Source of the DNA: Nyssa sinensis
Taxonomy: Eukaryota; Streptophyta; Magnoliopsida; Cornales; Nyssaceae
Direction of reading: 5' to 3'
Assembly: GCA_008638375.1 (NCBI GenBank)
Contig: VIRR01000513.1
Coordinates: 1-64,000 of the forward strand
DNA: 64,000 bases
The position numbers were made by a program, and so were the translations under genes. The notes under the pieces were generated by a model. It was not told the DNA's origin, did no database searches, and saw only the letters and a program-made list of their open reading frames with translations. The stretch's first letter is position 1. Each line of letters opens with the position of its first letter. Positions 46,880-59,897 of the stretch are shown in pieces.

Positions 46880-48073
46880 CACACCCCAGGGCTGGGGGTC
46901 CCGGAGGCGGGGGGGATGGGGAAAATGTGGGCATTGGATTTCCTCCTGGCTTCTAATAGTTTTAAGGTGGATGGTTTGTGATTCAAATGCATTTTGAGGC
47001 TTTTTTTTCCCCCGGGGGGGGGGGGGGGTGGAGGAGAGTCTAGGTGAATCTGTCATGCAAACAATTGTTTGACATGGTAAATATTGATAGGGAAAAGTTC
47101 AAAACCCTTATTAGACACGTAAACTCCTAATTTTGCTCCATTCAGTACAACCAAAAAGGAGTCAATTTCATTATATTTGAAATATCCAAACAACTAATAA
47201 CTGTGGTCCAAGAAAAACTCCTAATTCAACTGTAAGTAAAAACTGTTCAATATTGAGTCTCTTAACAATATAATGACTCTTTAAGTAAATAGAAACTTCT
47301 GAGAGTAGAGTCCCCAGCTAATAAAACCTTTGAAACTCCTAAATGACTCAACTAATCCCAACCATGAATAAGAAGTAACAATCTCCATAATCCAACACAT
47401 GCTAACCTAGATACCAAACTATCCTAAGATGTAAAAAAAATTTAAAAAAAAAACCCTTGTTGGCCAATTTATTTTTTCTCAATTAACATAACTATGACGG
47501 GGTCATTTCCCTTGTTAAATAATAGGCCTTTAAGATGGCATCCCTTTTGTCATCATCAGCTTTTAGCACTTCCAACTTGAGTCAAATTTCTCTAGTTCTT
47601 ATTCCCAAAACATAAGATTGCAAGTTCATAGGTGAACTAAAATGGCACCCGACCAATATGATATTTGCAGCCGGCACCTGGAAATTCTTTCCATTTCTCA
47701 TTGTTGTTTATTTCTTTTTTCAATTTTCCAGTGACCAAAATGTTGAATGAGAAACATTTTTCATAGAGGAAACTTCTGTAAAGTAATTTTCATCTTTGCC
47801 TTTATTTCCCCCTTTCACCGCTAATAGTGTTAGTAGCAGTATAGGATTATCAGATAAATAGTTGAAGTATTTTTAGTGGACTTGGTAATGGTAGCATGTG
47901 TATCCACAACTTTCTGACTTGAGATGAGATTCCAGAATAAATAGTATCTGATTATTGCGTTTTCTGTATGTCAGGTTCAGAGTGGTGGTGGTGGTGATGG
48001 TGGTTCACAATATGGTTCTGGAGCGGTACCTCGTGGTCCTCGTGACATGCAACGAACCTATATACATAGATAA
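38863..48073 (+). CDS. FLX: FLX-like coiled-coil protein (FLC EXPRESSOR family)
   Basis: Four exons: 38863-39440, 46123-46295, 46427-46509 and 47975-48073. They sum to 933 nt, 310 residues, with consistent phases. The N-terminus (MAGRHHLPP) and the [20 protein letters not shown] segment, followed by alternating charged and leucine positions, give a long coiled coil (about residues 55-235), typical of the FLX/FLL family. Exon 2 adds [28 protein letters not shown] and an Ala run; exons 3-4 give a Gly/Tyr/Ser-rich tail ending RTYIHR. In Arabidopsis FLX works in the FRIGIDA complex to activate FLC and delay flowering. The gene order agrees with At2g30120. Residue 228 is Trp where I expect a basic residue. 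Intron 1 is 6.7 kb and transposon-filled. Assignment to FLX rather than an FLL paralogue rests on synteny. Confidence 0.9.
39499..39555. repeat. (AT)n(GT)n microsatellite
   Basis: About 13 AT units run directly into about 15 GT units, 60 bp after the FLX exon 1 donor. A separate (AT)n lies at 39929-39957. Confidence 0.9.
40429..40783. mobile_element. hAT-superfamily MITE, 355 bp, perfect 8-bp TSD
   Basis: Terminal inverted repeats CTAAGAAGCACG / CGTGCTTCTTAG (right end GTTCGTGCTTCTTAG) enclose subterminal GACACGGACAC-type repeats and an AT-rich core. The octamer GTTCTAGA flanks both ends exactly (40421-40428 and 40784-40791). The 8-bp duplication and short TIR place it in hAT. Relatives occur at 56165-56681 and, in part, near 53471 and 55658. 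No coding sequence is present. Confidence 0.9.
40892..41375. repeat. Dispersed repeat with AAAGGCG / CGCCTTT ends
   Basis: The left end GTAGTTAAAAGCGAAAGGCG faces the inverted right end CGCCTTTAACAAT. Internal GCCTCA/TGAGGC and GCAAGGC/GCCTTGC motifs are arranged in inverted fashion toward each end. It is about 480 bp and non-coding. A target-site duplication was not resolved, so the class is unassigned. Confidence 0.4.
41586..42384 (+). pseudogene. Decayed LINE (L1-type) 3' end with zf-RVT-like remnant
   Basis: In the plus direction, broken frames read [20 protein letters not shown] followed by [19 protein letters not shown]. This is the zinc-binding zf-RVT region found at the C-terminus of plant L1-like reverse transcriptase ORFs. 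Stops and shifts interrupt it. It ends in a (TAAA)n-like tail (about 42357-42384), as expected for a 5'-truncated LINE insertion. The reverse transcriptase core is absent. Confidence 0.75.
46796..46878. repeat. (TCC)n(CT)n(CA)n compound microsatellite
   Basis: CTCCTC units, then about 17 CT units, then about 11 CA units, within FLX intron 3. A G-run (47014-47028) follows 130 bp later. Confidence 0.9.
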
Positions 48074-51000
48074 GCTCGAATTGGGAGTAGTGCGATATCT
48101 CGAATTCAAAATTTGATTTTTTATTTTACTCTTAGGATGGGTTAAGGGCTCGAAACAGCCTTTAGGTTCAATTAGAAAGATCTCCTGGGGGGTTAGAGCA
48201 TGAAATATTATTTTGAAATTGCCGAGTTTCAATCACCATCTCTGGGCAGTTGATAATTCTGGATGGAAGTCGGGTACGAAAGACAAAAACCTAATTTTGA
48301 GTCGATGAAGCTTGTTCGCAAGCCTACCGAGTTGAGCCTCAAAAGTAGCTTCAGCTCAACTTGTTTAATCAATTACTTGAGCTTGAACAAGTCGTAATTG
48401 AATCGAACATGAGCTGTTCAAGAATGGCTTGGTTGATTTGCACCCTAATTTTGGAGCATGGGCACGAGTTGAGACTCAAGACTGAGCTGATGCATGACTT
48501 TTGGTTATCTTTCCAAATTTTAACTCCATAAAAAATAAAAAAATAAAAATGTACCTTTATTCCATCCATGACTTCTACTTGGTGCGGAATGAGTTGAAAC
48601 TTGTCATTTTCTCTTTTAATGAGGTGTCTAATATCTCTGTTGTGTTATATTATTTAAAATCTTATATAAGATCTTGATCCGAATTTGACTTGTTTAAAAG
48701 ATTAAGTATATTGAATATGAGTTAAACTAATCTAATTTGTTAATTTAAACTTAAAAAATGCATCTCCTTTTAAAAGATCGTCTTCAAATTGCACTTTAAA
48801 GTTCCATGACCTTTTCTTTTCTTTCTTTCCTGCACAAGCAGGAGACCCCATCCCCTCTTCTTTTTATTCTTTCTTCCTTCCTTTCTCTTCTAACATGTCC
48901 GGACATGAGTGGTTGGTGACTTTTTTTCTCTCTTCATCTCTCTCGTCTCTCCTCCCGCGCGTGGCAGCCATACATAAATATGAATTTGGAGTCTCCATTT
49001 ATGATGAAATGTGAGACAAATAGAGGCACACCCAACCCTTCACACTTCATCTGTGCACTTACTAAAAGGGAAATGTTACTTTTTAAATGTCCTTTTTGGA
49101 GCTCAAAATATGGAGGGTGGAAATAGAATCTCCTTGCAAAAATCATCCCATTTTTTCTTGTCTAAGTGACTTTCATCAACTAATAATAAAATTTGATAAT
49201 ACTTGCCTGATTTATAGGACTTTTTTTCTTTTTGGAATACTAATTATTTCCCTATAAATAAATTTTTTTAACTGAAGTCTGAATGTTACAAGTCAAATAC
49301 TTTACTATTTAATTTCTGCACTCAAAAACGTAACTTCCAATATTTTGTTTTACAAATTAAATCCACACGGAAAATTTTCACTACATTTTTAATTTTATCA
49401 AATGATGATTGTATTTCAATTAGGTATGACAAGTAAATGGGTCAAATCTCATTGAATTTTTCATCTTAACAAGCAAACCTACTTAAAAACCAAAGCAGAT
49501 TAATGGCCCGATTGAGAGAACTACTAATTTTAGTTAATCGATTATGAAACATTAATTATTAAAAAATTAATTATTCCATAATTAATTTGTCATTTGTGTG
49601 TAAAAGTAATTATGTAATATAAATTTTCCCTTTCACCCTTGAATAATGTTAAAGTTGTGAACCCCGAAAACTCCATTTTACAAACAAGATTTGGCGAGCC
49701 CCTATTGTCAAATTTAATTTTGATAATAAAAAAAAATACTAATCAAAAGCGGTGCAGCAGGTCAAGCCAGACTGAGGTTAAGTCATATTTAAACCAAACT
49801 TCAACTCTAAAACAATCAACTCAAGACCAACCCAAATCCGAACAACTTAACCCAAACTCAAATTAAAATTCATTAATATCGACTTTAACCACCTCCCAAA
49901 CCTATTTCATTAATATTGAGTTGTCTATTTCCTTATTTTGATTATACATTAAAAATTTTAATAATTTCTCTCAAATTCTCCTTCTTAAGGAAATGAAAAA
50001 CCCTTAAAAATAATTCAATTAACATAATTTAATTTTAAAAAACCTTTAAAAGTCTTCAAGATTTTTAAATTATAAAAATATATATAATAATTCTTGTAAA
50101 GAGTTTCTATTAATTTAATAATAGATATTGAAATATAAAAATATATAATACTCTCTCTGTCACAAATTAAAGGACCTTTTTTTGAAATTCCAACTTTTTA
50201 AGAGAAATTAATTTATTTTTAAAAAATTGTTTAAATTTTCAATAATACCCTCATTTAACTTCCAATATGTTATTTTATATATTATAATAAAGGATAACTT
50301 TGAAAATTTTCAAGTTAAAGTACATTGACTTTTCAAATGAGGCTCTTAAATTAGGACATTCTAAAATATAATAAAAGACTCTTAAAATGAGACGGATGAA
50401 ATATATAAAATATTAAATTCAAATTCAAGTTAAGCTCAGATTTTCAAAATCTCAACACAAGTCCAACCCTAATTTAACTCGAACTTGAATTCTTTTGTCC
50501 AAACCCAACCCCAACTACAATCCAAAGTGTAAAGAATAAAGTTCAAACCCTAAGGCCCGGATTGGCCTACTAAAGTTATATCCCTACTAAACACCCAAAT
50601 TTTAGACAAAATTGCGTTTTGAGGACTAGCACCCAAAAAAGAAAAAACAATAACAGCCACTTAAAACAGGTTGTAATGAGGTTCAAATTGACACGAAGGA
50701 ACCAGTTAACGCTACAATTTTTTAACCCAATGTGCTGCAAATCCCTAATGCATTATCTGATCAAGACTAAAACGTATAACAAAATTTTTCAGGAGAAAAA
50801 GGCAACTACGCCAAAAAAATCTTGGCCAGTACTTATTGATGTTAAACCAATAAACAGAAAGAAGGAAGAAGACGGCGAGTGACATTTAAAACCTTGTATT
50901 TAGTTGGCACAGCTGAAAAGCAAATAAATTTTGCCAGTAACAGAGACTAAATTCGCCATGGAAGCTTGAAAAGTGGAAGTCTCAAAGATCACAAAGTAAT

Positions 51001-52582
51001 CAAGAAGTAAAAGCCATGTGAAGTTCAACAGCTACCGTGCTTCAACAAAAATATCCTGGCGATCAACACTGCTTCAGATATTAAGCTCGACAAGCTCCAC
51101 AAGCAGTAACTCATATCCATTTTATAGTTTCAGGCTTTAGCATCAACCCTGGTGGAAACAATGGGCCAAAAAGTCTAACGTCACCCTACGCCGTTCAGGG
51201 ATTCTCAACAAGATATTATTGTAACGAGTGTTCCTTTCACCAGACCCCACTGGCAGTGACATCCTCGTTCTCCAAATATCAATTACTACTTTTCATCTTA
51301 ACGCCCTACACCTCCCCCCCCCCCCCCAAAAAAAAAAAAAAGAAAAGAAAAGAAAAAAACAGGTGCACATAAGAAGACGAAGAAAGCCTCCACAGCCAGC
51401 CAAGGACAAAATTTAATTGTCAGATTCTATTTTGAAAATAGAGTGCACATCACAAATAGGAGGGGGTTGTGGCCACTTATCACTTTGACAAAGATAAAGG
51501 CATTTATTTTTTTTATAAAAAAAACCCTAAAAAATTGTTAATAACCTACACAAATGGCAGAATAGTTCCCCTACATTTGTTAAGAGAAAAGATGAGGGTA
51601 GAGGTTTTAAATCTCTCCCTCCACCATTTGGTTTCAAAGTCAAGAAAAGAAGGAAGGAAGAAATTATTTTAAATTTTCCTCCCATACGTTCATATTAAAT
51701 GAAAGATTCTAAGATGGGAAGTCAAAGGCACAACAAATCATCAAAAATTATAAACACTCCCCCAAAGGTCCCATACATTCCCTCTTTATTTTTATTTCCT
51801 CTCTCTATGCCTACACAAATAGAGGGAAACAATTAAAATTCCCTTCTACCCTTTTTCCTGTCCTGTAAGTCCGCTTCTCTTCCATGAGTGAACCAAGCTG
51901 TTTTAAGTCAGAATTGGGTACAAGCTTTATTTGAAAAACGCAAGAATATTTTGCCCAAAAACAAAATTCTTGAAGTTCAACTGATGAATCAAGCACATGT
52001 TTCTGAAGTTTAAAAAGGGATGGAGGCTTCTTTTATTTTTTCTTTTTTTTTTGGGGTGGGGGGGTTCACGTCTGGATGGCCACAACCCAGAAAGGGGTTT
52101 GATAGTGAAGGTCACACAAATCACTTGAAAACATATCACATAGTGACCTTAGAAAGAAGTTGAATGCATAAATAGACCATTAATGCACACACTCCTTTAT
52201 ATCAATACAAAATAAAGATGTAAGCATTTGGCTAACGTGCAAGTAACATTCACCACTTTGCAAGTCCAAACTAGCATAAAGTTGTGAATTTGAAAAAGCA
52301 ACACTCACCTGAAAATATCAACCTACCTTAGCAGCAATTTGGAGAATATCCACTTGCCTCTATAAAAAACATTCACACGGTTGAAATCAATCCCAATCTT
52401 AAATATAAAACCCCATCCAGGTAGCAGAATATTAAAAAAAAGAGGAGGAGAAAAGGGGGATTGCTCAGAGTAAGCAAGCAACCTACCTCTTAGTCTCCAA
52501 TTCGTTCGAGAACAACCCCGCGAATGGATTATAATTAAATCCCTCCAACCATTTTTTAGTACATAAATTCCTCAGCTGAAGT
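48074..52582. other. Convergent intergenic region between FLX and TAF15b 3' ends
   Basis: It includes the FLX 3' UTR on the left and the TAF15b 3' UTR on the right, where a splice-donor-like GAG|GTAGGT on the minus strand near 52488 hints at a 3' UTR intron. A Stowaway MITE lies at 50151-50401. A homopolymer C/A tract lies at 51306-51341. A unique, less AT-rich stretch at 50880-51260 might be transcribed 3' UTR. No coding gene is supported. Confidence 0.5.
50151..50401. mobile_element. Stowaway MITE (Tc1/mariner), 251 bp
   Basis: The left end CTCTCTCTGTCACAAATTAA matches the Stowaway terminal consensus CTCCCTCCGTCCCA with small changes. The right end reads AAAATGAGACGGATGAAA, its inverse. 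TA dinucleotides flank both sides (50149-50150 and 50402-50403). The interior is AT-rich and partly self-complementary (AAATTAAAGGACC... / ...AAATTAGGACAT). Non-autonomous. Confidence 0.8.
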
Positions 52583-55187
52583 TCAATATGGCCGTGAACG
52601 ATTCCCGCCATGATAATTTCTATCCGGACCAGAACCTCCACCATCTCTATAATTGTCTCTGCGTCTGTCTCCGCCACCCCCATAGCCGCCTCTACCACCG
52701 CCCCTATTGCATAATCAAGCAGCAGTCAATGATACAGCTTGTAAAAACCATTAGACATTACAGAACAAAACATATTTTCTTACTATTTTCCACAAAACTG
52801 ACATAAACTAAGCATGAACCATAGATTATATCCAAACCCATTTTCTCAAGTTGAACCTGACACAGCATGAGAACACTTGATCCCTAGCTCTTTAACTAAA
52901 GGCAAAATCATACTATTCTGCAACGACACACTTCTGATGCAGAGAGTTAAAATGGGCTCCCACTGTAACCAATACTTAAATGGGCACCACTAGCATAGCA
53001 AATTACTATATCTACCTTTACTTATTCCAAAACTATCAGCATGGTAACAAATAGCTGTTCGGCATTCAACCTTAGCAACGAAATTTCACGTATTGAACCA
53101 GCAAGTAGCTGTTCGGCATAGAACCCACATTCAACTTCACTCTTGAAAACATGCATATTGCAATTAGATCTTGCATCATAATTATCTATTTAGAAGGAGC
53201 CAAAACCATTTCAGCTAAAAGATCATAAATGCACTCTTTAGATGACAATATTTTTGGTTAGTGTCCTATCCTTGCACAATCCAAACTCGAACATAGGGAG
53301 TTGCGTTAAGTAAATGGCAACCAAAGTAAATCCTTTGTCAGTCTCTTATGAACATGAATTGTGTTACTTAGACTCAATTATTCACCAGGGACAGATTGGA
53401 GATGATATGGACCATGGAATCAAAACACGATGGGTTATGTGAAAAGCGCTTCTAGGACATTGTGTGATCAACTAAGAAGCACTGACACGTTCAAAACACC
53501 AGTGTCAATGTCTAACACGTCTGCAACACGGACAAGCTCTGAACATGCTCGGACATGTGAAAATTGAGTGTCCGGATTTTTTATTTCCAAAATTTTGAAC
53601 ACGTTCCCGACACTGCAGGATACATCCGGGCACTCTATGGTGAAGGAAAGAGAAAGATATGTATCAAAAACAATGATTGTGAAGTAGAGGGAAGAAAAGA
53701 TGGACAATTACTTGTGCTTGTGCGAGATTGACAACCCAGGTACCTTCTTCTCCTCCTCTTTGTGATGACTAGACCCCCCCTCCCACCCCTCTTTTCTTGA
53801 ACATGTGTGAGATCGACAACCCTTCCGAGCGCCCCCCCCCCCCTTTTCAAAAAAAAAAGCCCCCTCTTTTTGTATCCACCATTGGTTCTATAAGGCTATA
53901 TCAAGATTTCTTCCCTTCTTGAGAATCTAATAAAATAGACCCTCCGTCCCCCCAACACACACTACTTTGGCTTAAGCTAGCTTACCCAGCCAATGGAAAT
54001 GAGGTAGGACCAGTTTCAATTACTCCCGGGCAACTGTCAGATCTATGATCCACGGACACTAACATAGGTTAATAGTTATGTATCCATTCTCTACGGTACT
54101 AATTTCAATACAAACACTCATTCACGGGTTAATAGTTATGTATCCATTGTCTACAGTACTAATTTCAATACAAACACTCATTCATGCATGCATATCTATA
54201 TTTATAATAAGTGTGCATGCATTTTTTAGGAAAGTGTGTGCATGCATGTAAAAGTGCTTGACAACCAATAAAAGAAAATCATGTTTATATAAAATATTAC
54301 AAAACAAAAAAGCATGGACAACAATGGACTTCCGCATATGTACTCCTTGAGGTAAATAAATATAGATTCTTTATAAATATAATCCATACAAGCACTGGAC
54401 ACCAGTGGGCATAGCCAAATTGGTGACATGGAAAGGTGACCAACCTGCCAACTGTCAATAGAGATGGGTGCATACATATCATGGATTCAAAGTTAATTAT
54501 CCTTACTCTAGAAATCCCATTTACAGATAAACACACGTTCGAATGAAGAAAGTAACAAAAAGGAAACAAATAAAGAGAACAAATTAAAATGTGTCAAAAA
54601 GGGAACAGACCCAAAGTAAGCTTCATGTTTGAACAATTTGCACATGTACATGCGTAAAACCTAATGCTCAACCAAAAAAAACACAATTCAAGCAGGACAA
54701 CATGCTACCATGACGATTGGGCGTAAATGTTATTGCGTGTTAATGTGTCTAATTAATCAAAAGACACTTGGTTCACATTTACTCAAGCCCCCATCCCCAG
54801 GAAAGGGGAACTAAAACTGAACTGATTCAATTGGGAACATCACAAAATGTAAAGGCTGAAGTCAAACAAGTTCCATTCATTTGTCAAAACAAGATTGTAT
54901 CATTGAATCCACATCTACCAATGCATTGGAGAACCCCAACAATAAACTGAATTTCAATTTATGACGATATACTAAAATCTTTTCCATCAAGTCAAACCCC
55001 AAAACTTTTTCTATTGGAAGGTGCTAATATATTCTAACACACACCAAATGGCCAGCACGCCCAATATCATACAGCTATAAGGCAATGTACCTCCAATCAC
55101 CAAACTAAGTGATTCCTTTTATTTCCTAACCGACACATTTCCCATAATTTTCTTCAATCGTGTTGGTTATGGTTCAACCTCGAAAGA

Positions 55188-55225
<38 letters not shown>

Positions 55226-58200
55226 CAAGGAATCAAGTGAGCATAGTTAGACCTGGCAATGAGATAGGAAATGGCTTACAAGCACCTAGACACTAGAACC
55301 TTCAATATTATAGGATTGCAAAACTATTTAACATAGAAATAATAGTGAAAGGCAAAACAAGTGGAGAGGCCAAACACTAGGATAGATCAAGAATGACAAA
55401 TCCTAAAAGCAAAAATCTCCCACTAAGGTCCCAAACCCAGTATTGCAAGTAATATTGATATTAAGATATGACATGAGCTTAGACAAGCATACGAGACATA
55501 AGAATTTTAATTTCATCTTCAAAGATAAACAGGGAAAAGAAAGGGAAGGAACTTTCAATTAATGGACAGATTTTGCAACACTACCCAATATTGAAAGAAA
55601 ATGTTCAGGTTTGGGTTCTTCGGTCCCTTATCAATGGTTCTTTCATTTTTGCTAACTAAGAAACATGGATACAAACACATGACACGGCACGGCATGCCGA
55701 CACAGAATTTTTCAAAAAAAATAGAATACAGACAAGTTGGTGACATAATAATATATATATTTATATTTATATATAATCACATAAACTAATTTTAATATTA
55801 TTTTAATCAATTTCAAGTCTAACTATCAAAAATTAATAACAATAATAATAAAGACCTATTTTTGATAGATTTTATTAAGTTGATTTACTGAAAATTAATA
55901 TAAATTTTTTTGAATTTATTTAGTAATATAAAATAAGTATATGGGTGAATTACACAAATTAAAAAATTGAAATATAAATTATTATTATTATTTAATCTAA
56001 CAAATAATAAAAATTAAAGTAGTACCAAGGAAAGGATTTATTATTTAAAAAAAAATTAAATAATAAAATTTTAAAAATAATAAATACAAGTTAAATCAAT
56101 TTAAAGAATTTAATAGATGATAAAAAATAATAATAAACAAACTAAAGAAGGGAGGGGCGACACGCTATGAAGCACATACACTCTATTTTGAATTATGTGT
56201 CTGTGTCGGATACCGACACTCTCGAATACTTTCTGGACACAAAAAAAAAAAATCCAAATATTTTTATTTTTTTTGAATTATGGACTTTTGGGACATGTTT
56301 TCTATTTTTTTCTTCTTTTTTTTGGTGAGTTTTTTCCACTTTTTCTCCACCTCCTCTTAGATTTTTTTTGTGGTAAGGGAATTTGAATCGTGGATGTTGA
56401 TGATTAAATAAAGAAATTCTTACTTATCAAAAAAAAAATGAAAAATGAAGAAACTCTTGAATTTTTATTTAATAAATTTGTTATTTTAATGTCTTAGTCA
56501 TATTTTTTTTGATTTGCGTGTTTTTATGCTAATTTTTGAATAGAAATAATGTTAAATTTTTTATTATATAGTCATAAAAAATAAATTATATATATTCAAC
56601 GTGTTTGTGTCCTACTTTTTTGAGAAATAGTCTGTTTGCGTGTTCGTGTCTTGTTCGTGTTCCCGATCCATGCTTCTTAGGTGACACACGTTAAGGGGAG
56701 GGAGGGTTTTCAAAACTCAAGAATCGGGACAAAACTCAAGTGGGGGTGGGGACGACAACATCATTAGTGGGTTTAAAATCAAAAAGGAGATCCACTACAG
56801 ATAAGGAGACCGCGCGAGAGAGAGGACAGGGAGATCGGGTGCGAGGGAGAGATCGATCTAGTTTGTATAGAGCTGACGGATGGAGGAGGACCTGGGTGTC
56901 AGTCGAAGCCACGAACTCTTCTCTCCTTTCTTTACTTTGGTCACTCTACTTATTAATCAAATTTTTTTCTGGTCATCTTCTTCTCTGTCGGGCACTGTTT
57001 TTTTTTAAACAAAATACTCGTCTTCTTCTCTTTGTGCCCAGCGGCCTTGACCTGCCATCTCGGGAGCATGTGTGAACTACAGGGGTCTAATTGAAATATC
57101 AATCAATCTCATGAGAGATTAGTGTAATTTATCCTTAAAAAAAAAAACACGCACACACTCATATAATCTTCTTTGCAAAGTAGGCGGTTGGAAGTTAGAA
57201 CCCATAATCCCTCCAGAAGGGAATAATATATCAACAACAAATCATTCCACATTTTGGTACCACCTAAACCAATATTGCATAAATCTAGAAAACATAAAGA
57301 CCCACTGATACCAACATAAATTGCAACTGCTGAGACCAACATATACTCAAAAGAAAATCCAAGGAATATAGAGTATCACACATCTATAAGCAGACATTCG
57401 ACAATTATATATTGTTTATAAATTGCCGAGGTGAGGTAAGATTTAAAGTTGGATGATCCATCAAAATGCCATGGTCCATGAACTTCAAACTAGCCATATC
57501 AGAATGCAATAACAACTTAAAACTACAGTCACCTTGGCAAGATTGACAGCAAAGGAAACAAGTACATAAAATTTAGAAAAGTAACAAAGGAGATAAAATA
57601 AGCTAGTGCAGGAAATACAGCAGACATGAAACTCAGTAATGTAAGCATTAACAACAGCTACACAAGTATAACTACACTAATATTAACCAAATAACATCCT
57701 AAGATAATTGTATCAACGGGAGGGGGAGGAGGAGGAAGAAGAAGAAGAAATGTTCACTAAATTCTAAAAAATAGAATGCAGGGAACTATTAGCAACCATT
57801 CAACAGTATGACACATTAACATAAAAGATAAATATATAAATATGCTAAATACATAAAGAAGGAGAACAAACATTCACTAAATCCTAAAAATTAGAATGCA
57901 GGGAACTATTAACAACCATTCAACACAATGATACATTAACATTAAAGAAAAATATAGAAATATGATAGAGTGGAGGTCAGAAAGAGTTACCCAGGGCCGT
58001 GAGCAGGAGCCCTCAGAGCAGTCTTCTCAGCCATTGTAACACTGATTTTATAACCCCTCAAGTCATGATCTGACATACAGAATTCATTAAGCATTTTAAC
58101 AAACAAAAAAAAAAAACAAAAAGATATTTTAAGCGAAATGAATTGCAGCATCTTACTGTTATAAAAACTGCCAGCAGAATGTGCTGCAGATGGATCTTCA

Positions 58201-59865
58201 TAAGACAAAACTGCATCTCCTTTGTTGTTTCCCTGCTCATCTGTGTATATTTTTATATTCCAAGGCCATTGGTCCTTATAGCCTCGCTTTTGCTTGATTC
58301 TTCCGACCTACATAATAATAGTTCATCAGTATCCCAATTAAAAGAATGTCAGTGGCAAATTAAAAAAATTGGATCCATTTTGCATATATCACTAAGCATA
58401 TCTTTGTTATACATGATCAATGAAATGAATTTAGACAACCCAATGGAAAATTTTACAAATGTGATATGTTGATTTATCCTGTCATCTAACTGCGTGAATT
58501 ACATGACTTGTGGGAACCAATTGTTACTGCTTTCAAAAAATATAAAGATGTCACCTTGAGGTATGATAGAAAGTTTCTAGGCAATTACTAAAGAAACAAA
58601 ACAGAAGCACCTGATGTGTAGATAATAGATGCACAATTTTTACCAAATAATTAATGGCCACTAAATAATCTCCACCTAAGATATTGCAAAATAAATCTTT
58701 AATGCATAAAGTTGTAGAAGGCCAAAAGAAAATTGCATATTACTTGTCCAATGCCTCCAAAAAGTTCTCTCAACTCCTCGGTAGTCACATCAGGAGGCAA
58801 ATTTGAGATGTAAATTCTTGAGTTGTCACACAAATCCCCACAAGTTGCATCACATTGCTTCACCTTCGCTGGAGCCTCAGCTGGAGCACCACCATAACCG
58901 CCTCCTAGGTTTCGTGGACCACCATCATGTCCACCAGGTGGGCCAACCCGACCACCACTACGGGCATCACCACCATAACCAACAGGGCTGCTATAAGATG
59001 GGAGATATGAAGTAGGTCCACCAGTATAGCTTGCAGGTGGAGGAACAGCATCGGTTGCATAATTAGGGTTTCCACCATGAGAGTTTGGAGGTGGCGGCGG
59101 GTAATTGCCACCAGATCCACCATAAGATGGAGGAGCAAGGGGAGGAACCTGACCATAACCACTGTCGTCTCTTCCTTGATTCCCACCATAAGAACCACCT
59201 CTACTACCTCCACCACTTCCACCGTCATAATTACCACCTCTTCCCCCTCGATTACCACTGTATCCCCCTCCACTTCCTCCTCTGTAGCTGCCACCACGAT
59301 CACCAGCACCAGCAGGAGAGGGTGAACCACATTTGTTACATTCAACTCTTCTGGCAAAGTTCAGATTCCCGCAGCTACACCCACATGTACCAGTTTCAAT
59401 AACATACATAGCAACCAAAGGAAAACCCTAAAATCTATAGCATTGTTTTATTTTTCTTTTATGATGCTATTTTGTGAAAACAAATTGAAAACTTACGATA
59501 AAATATCCTTCGGGATAATTAAAGAGTTAAACAGAGGGAGGGGAGGGATCCAGAGGTAACAATTCCGGAGAACTATTTCCGACAAGACAAACAGAACCTA
59601 GGGTATTATCTTTCAATGAACTGATGCCAAGTGGTAATCCGTAATCCAAACAATGAAACATACCCCCAAAAACAAAGTAGATCCCCAAATAAAATAAAAT
59701 AAAATACCTGGGGTTAGTACAACGCCAATCACCTTCTCTGCCGCTTCCACCACCCCGGCCACCTCCTCTACTACCACCACCTCCACCTCGACCGCCACGA
59801 TCTCCTCCTTGGTATCCGCCGCCGCCGCCTCCACCTCCTCCTGCATATCCATGACGAATAAAGGA

Positions 59866-59897
<32 letters not shown>

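Larger units (their letters stand above)
52704..57990 (-). other. TAF15b intron 5 (5.3 kb), MITE and repeat rich
   Basis: It holds a 60-bp tandem repeat (54067-54186), (AT)n (55189-55220), hAT-family MITEs (about 55658-56164 and 56165-56681), a GA-rich, GC-richer segment at 56740-57075 without identifiable product, a GGA/GAA-rich tract (57719-57749) and a 120-bp duplication (57753-57967). A partial hAT-family end begins near 53472. No separate gene is supported. Confidence 0.55.

Noticed and set aside
56740..57075. 111-codon frame in TAF15b intron 5
   Set aside because: Arg-rich translation of a GA-rich leader-like sequence followed by a hydrophobic stretch; no homology recognised and it lies inside an intron on the opposite strand.
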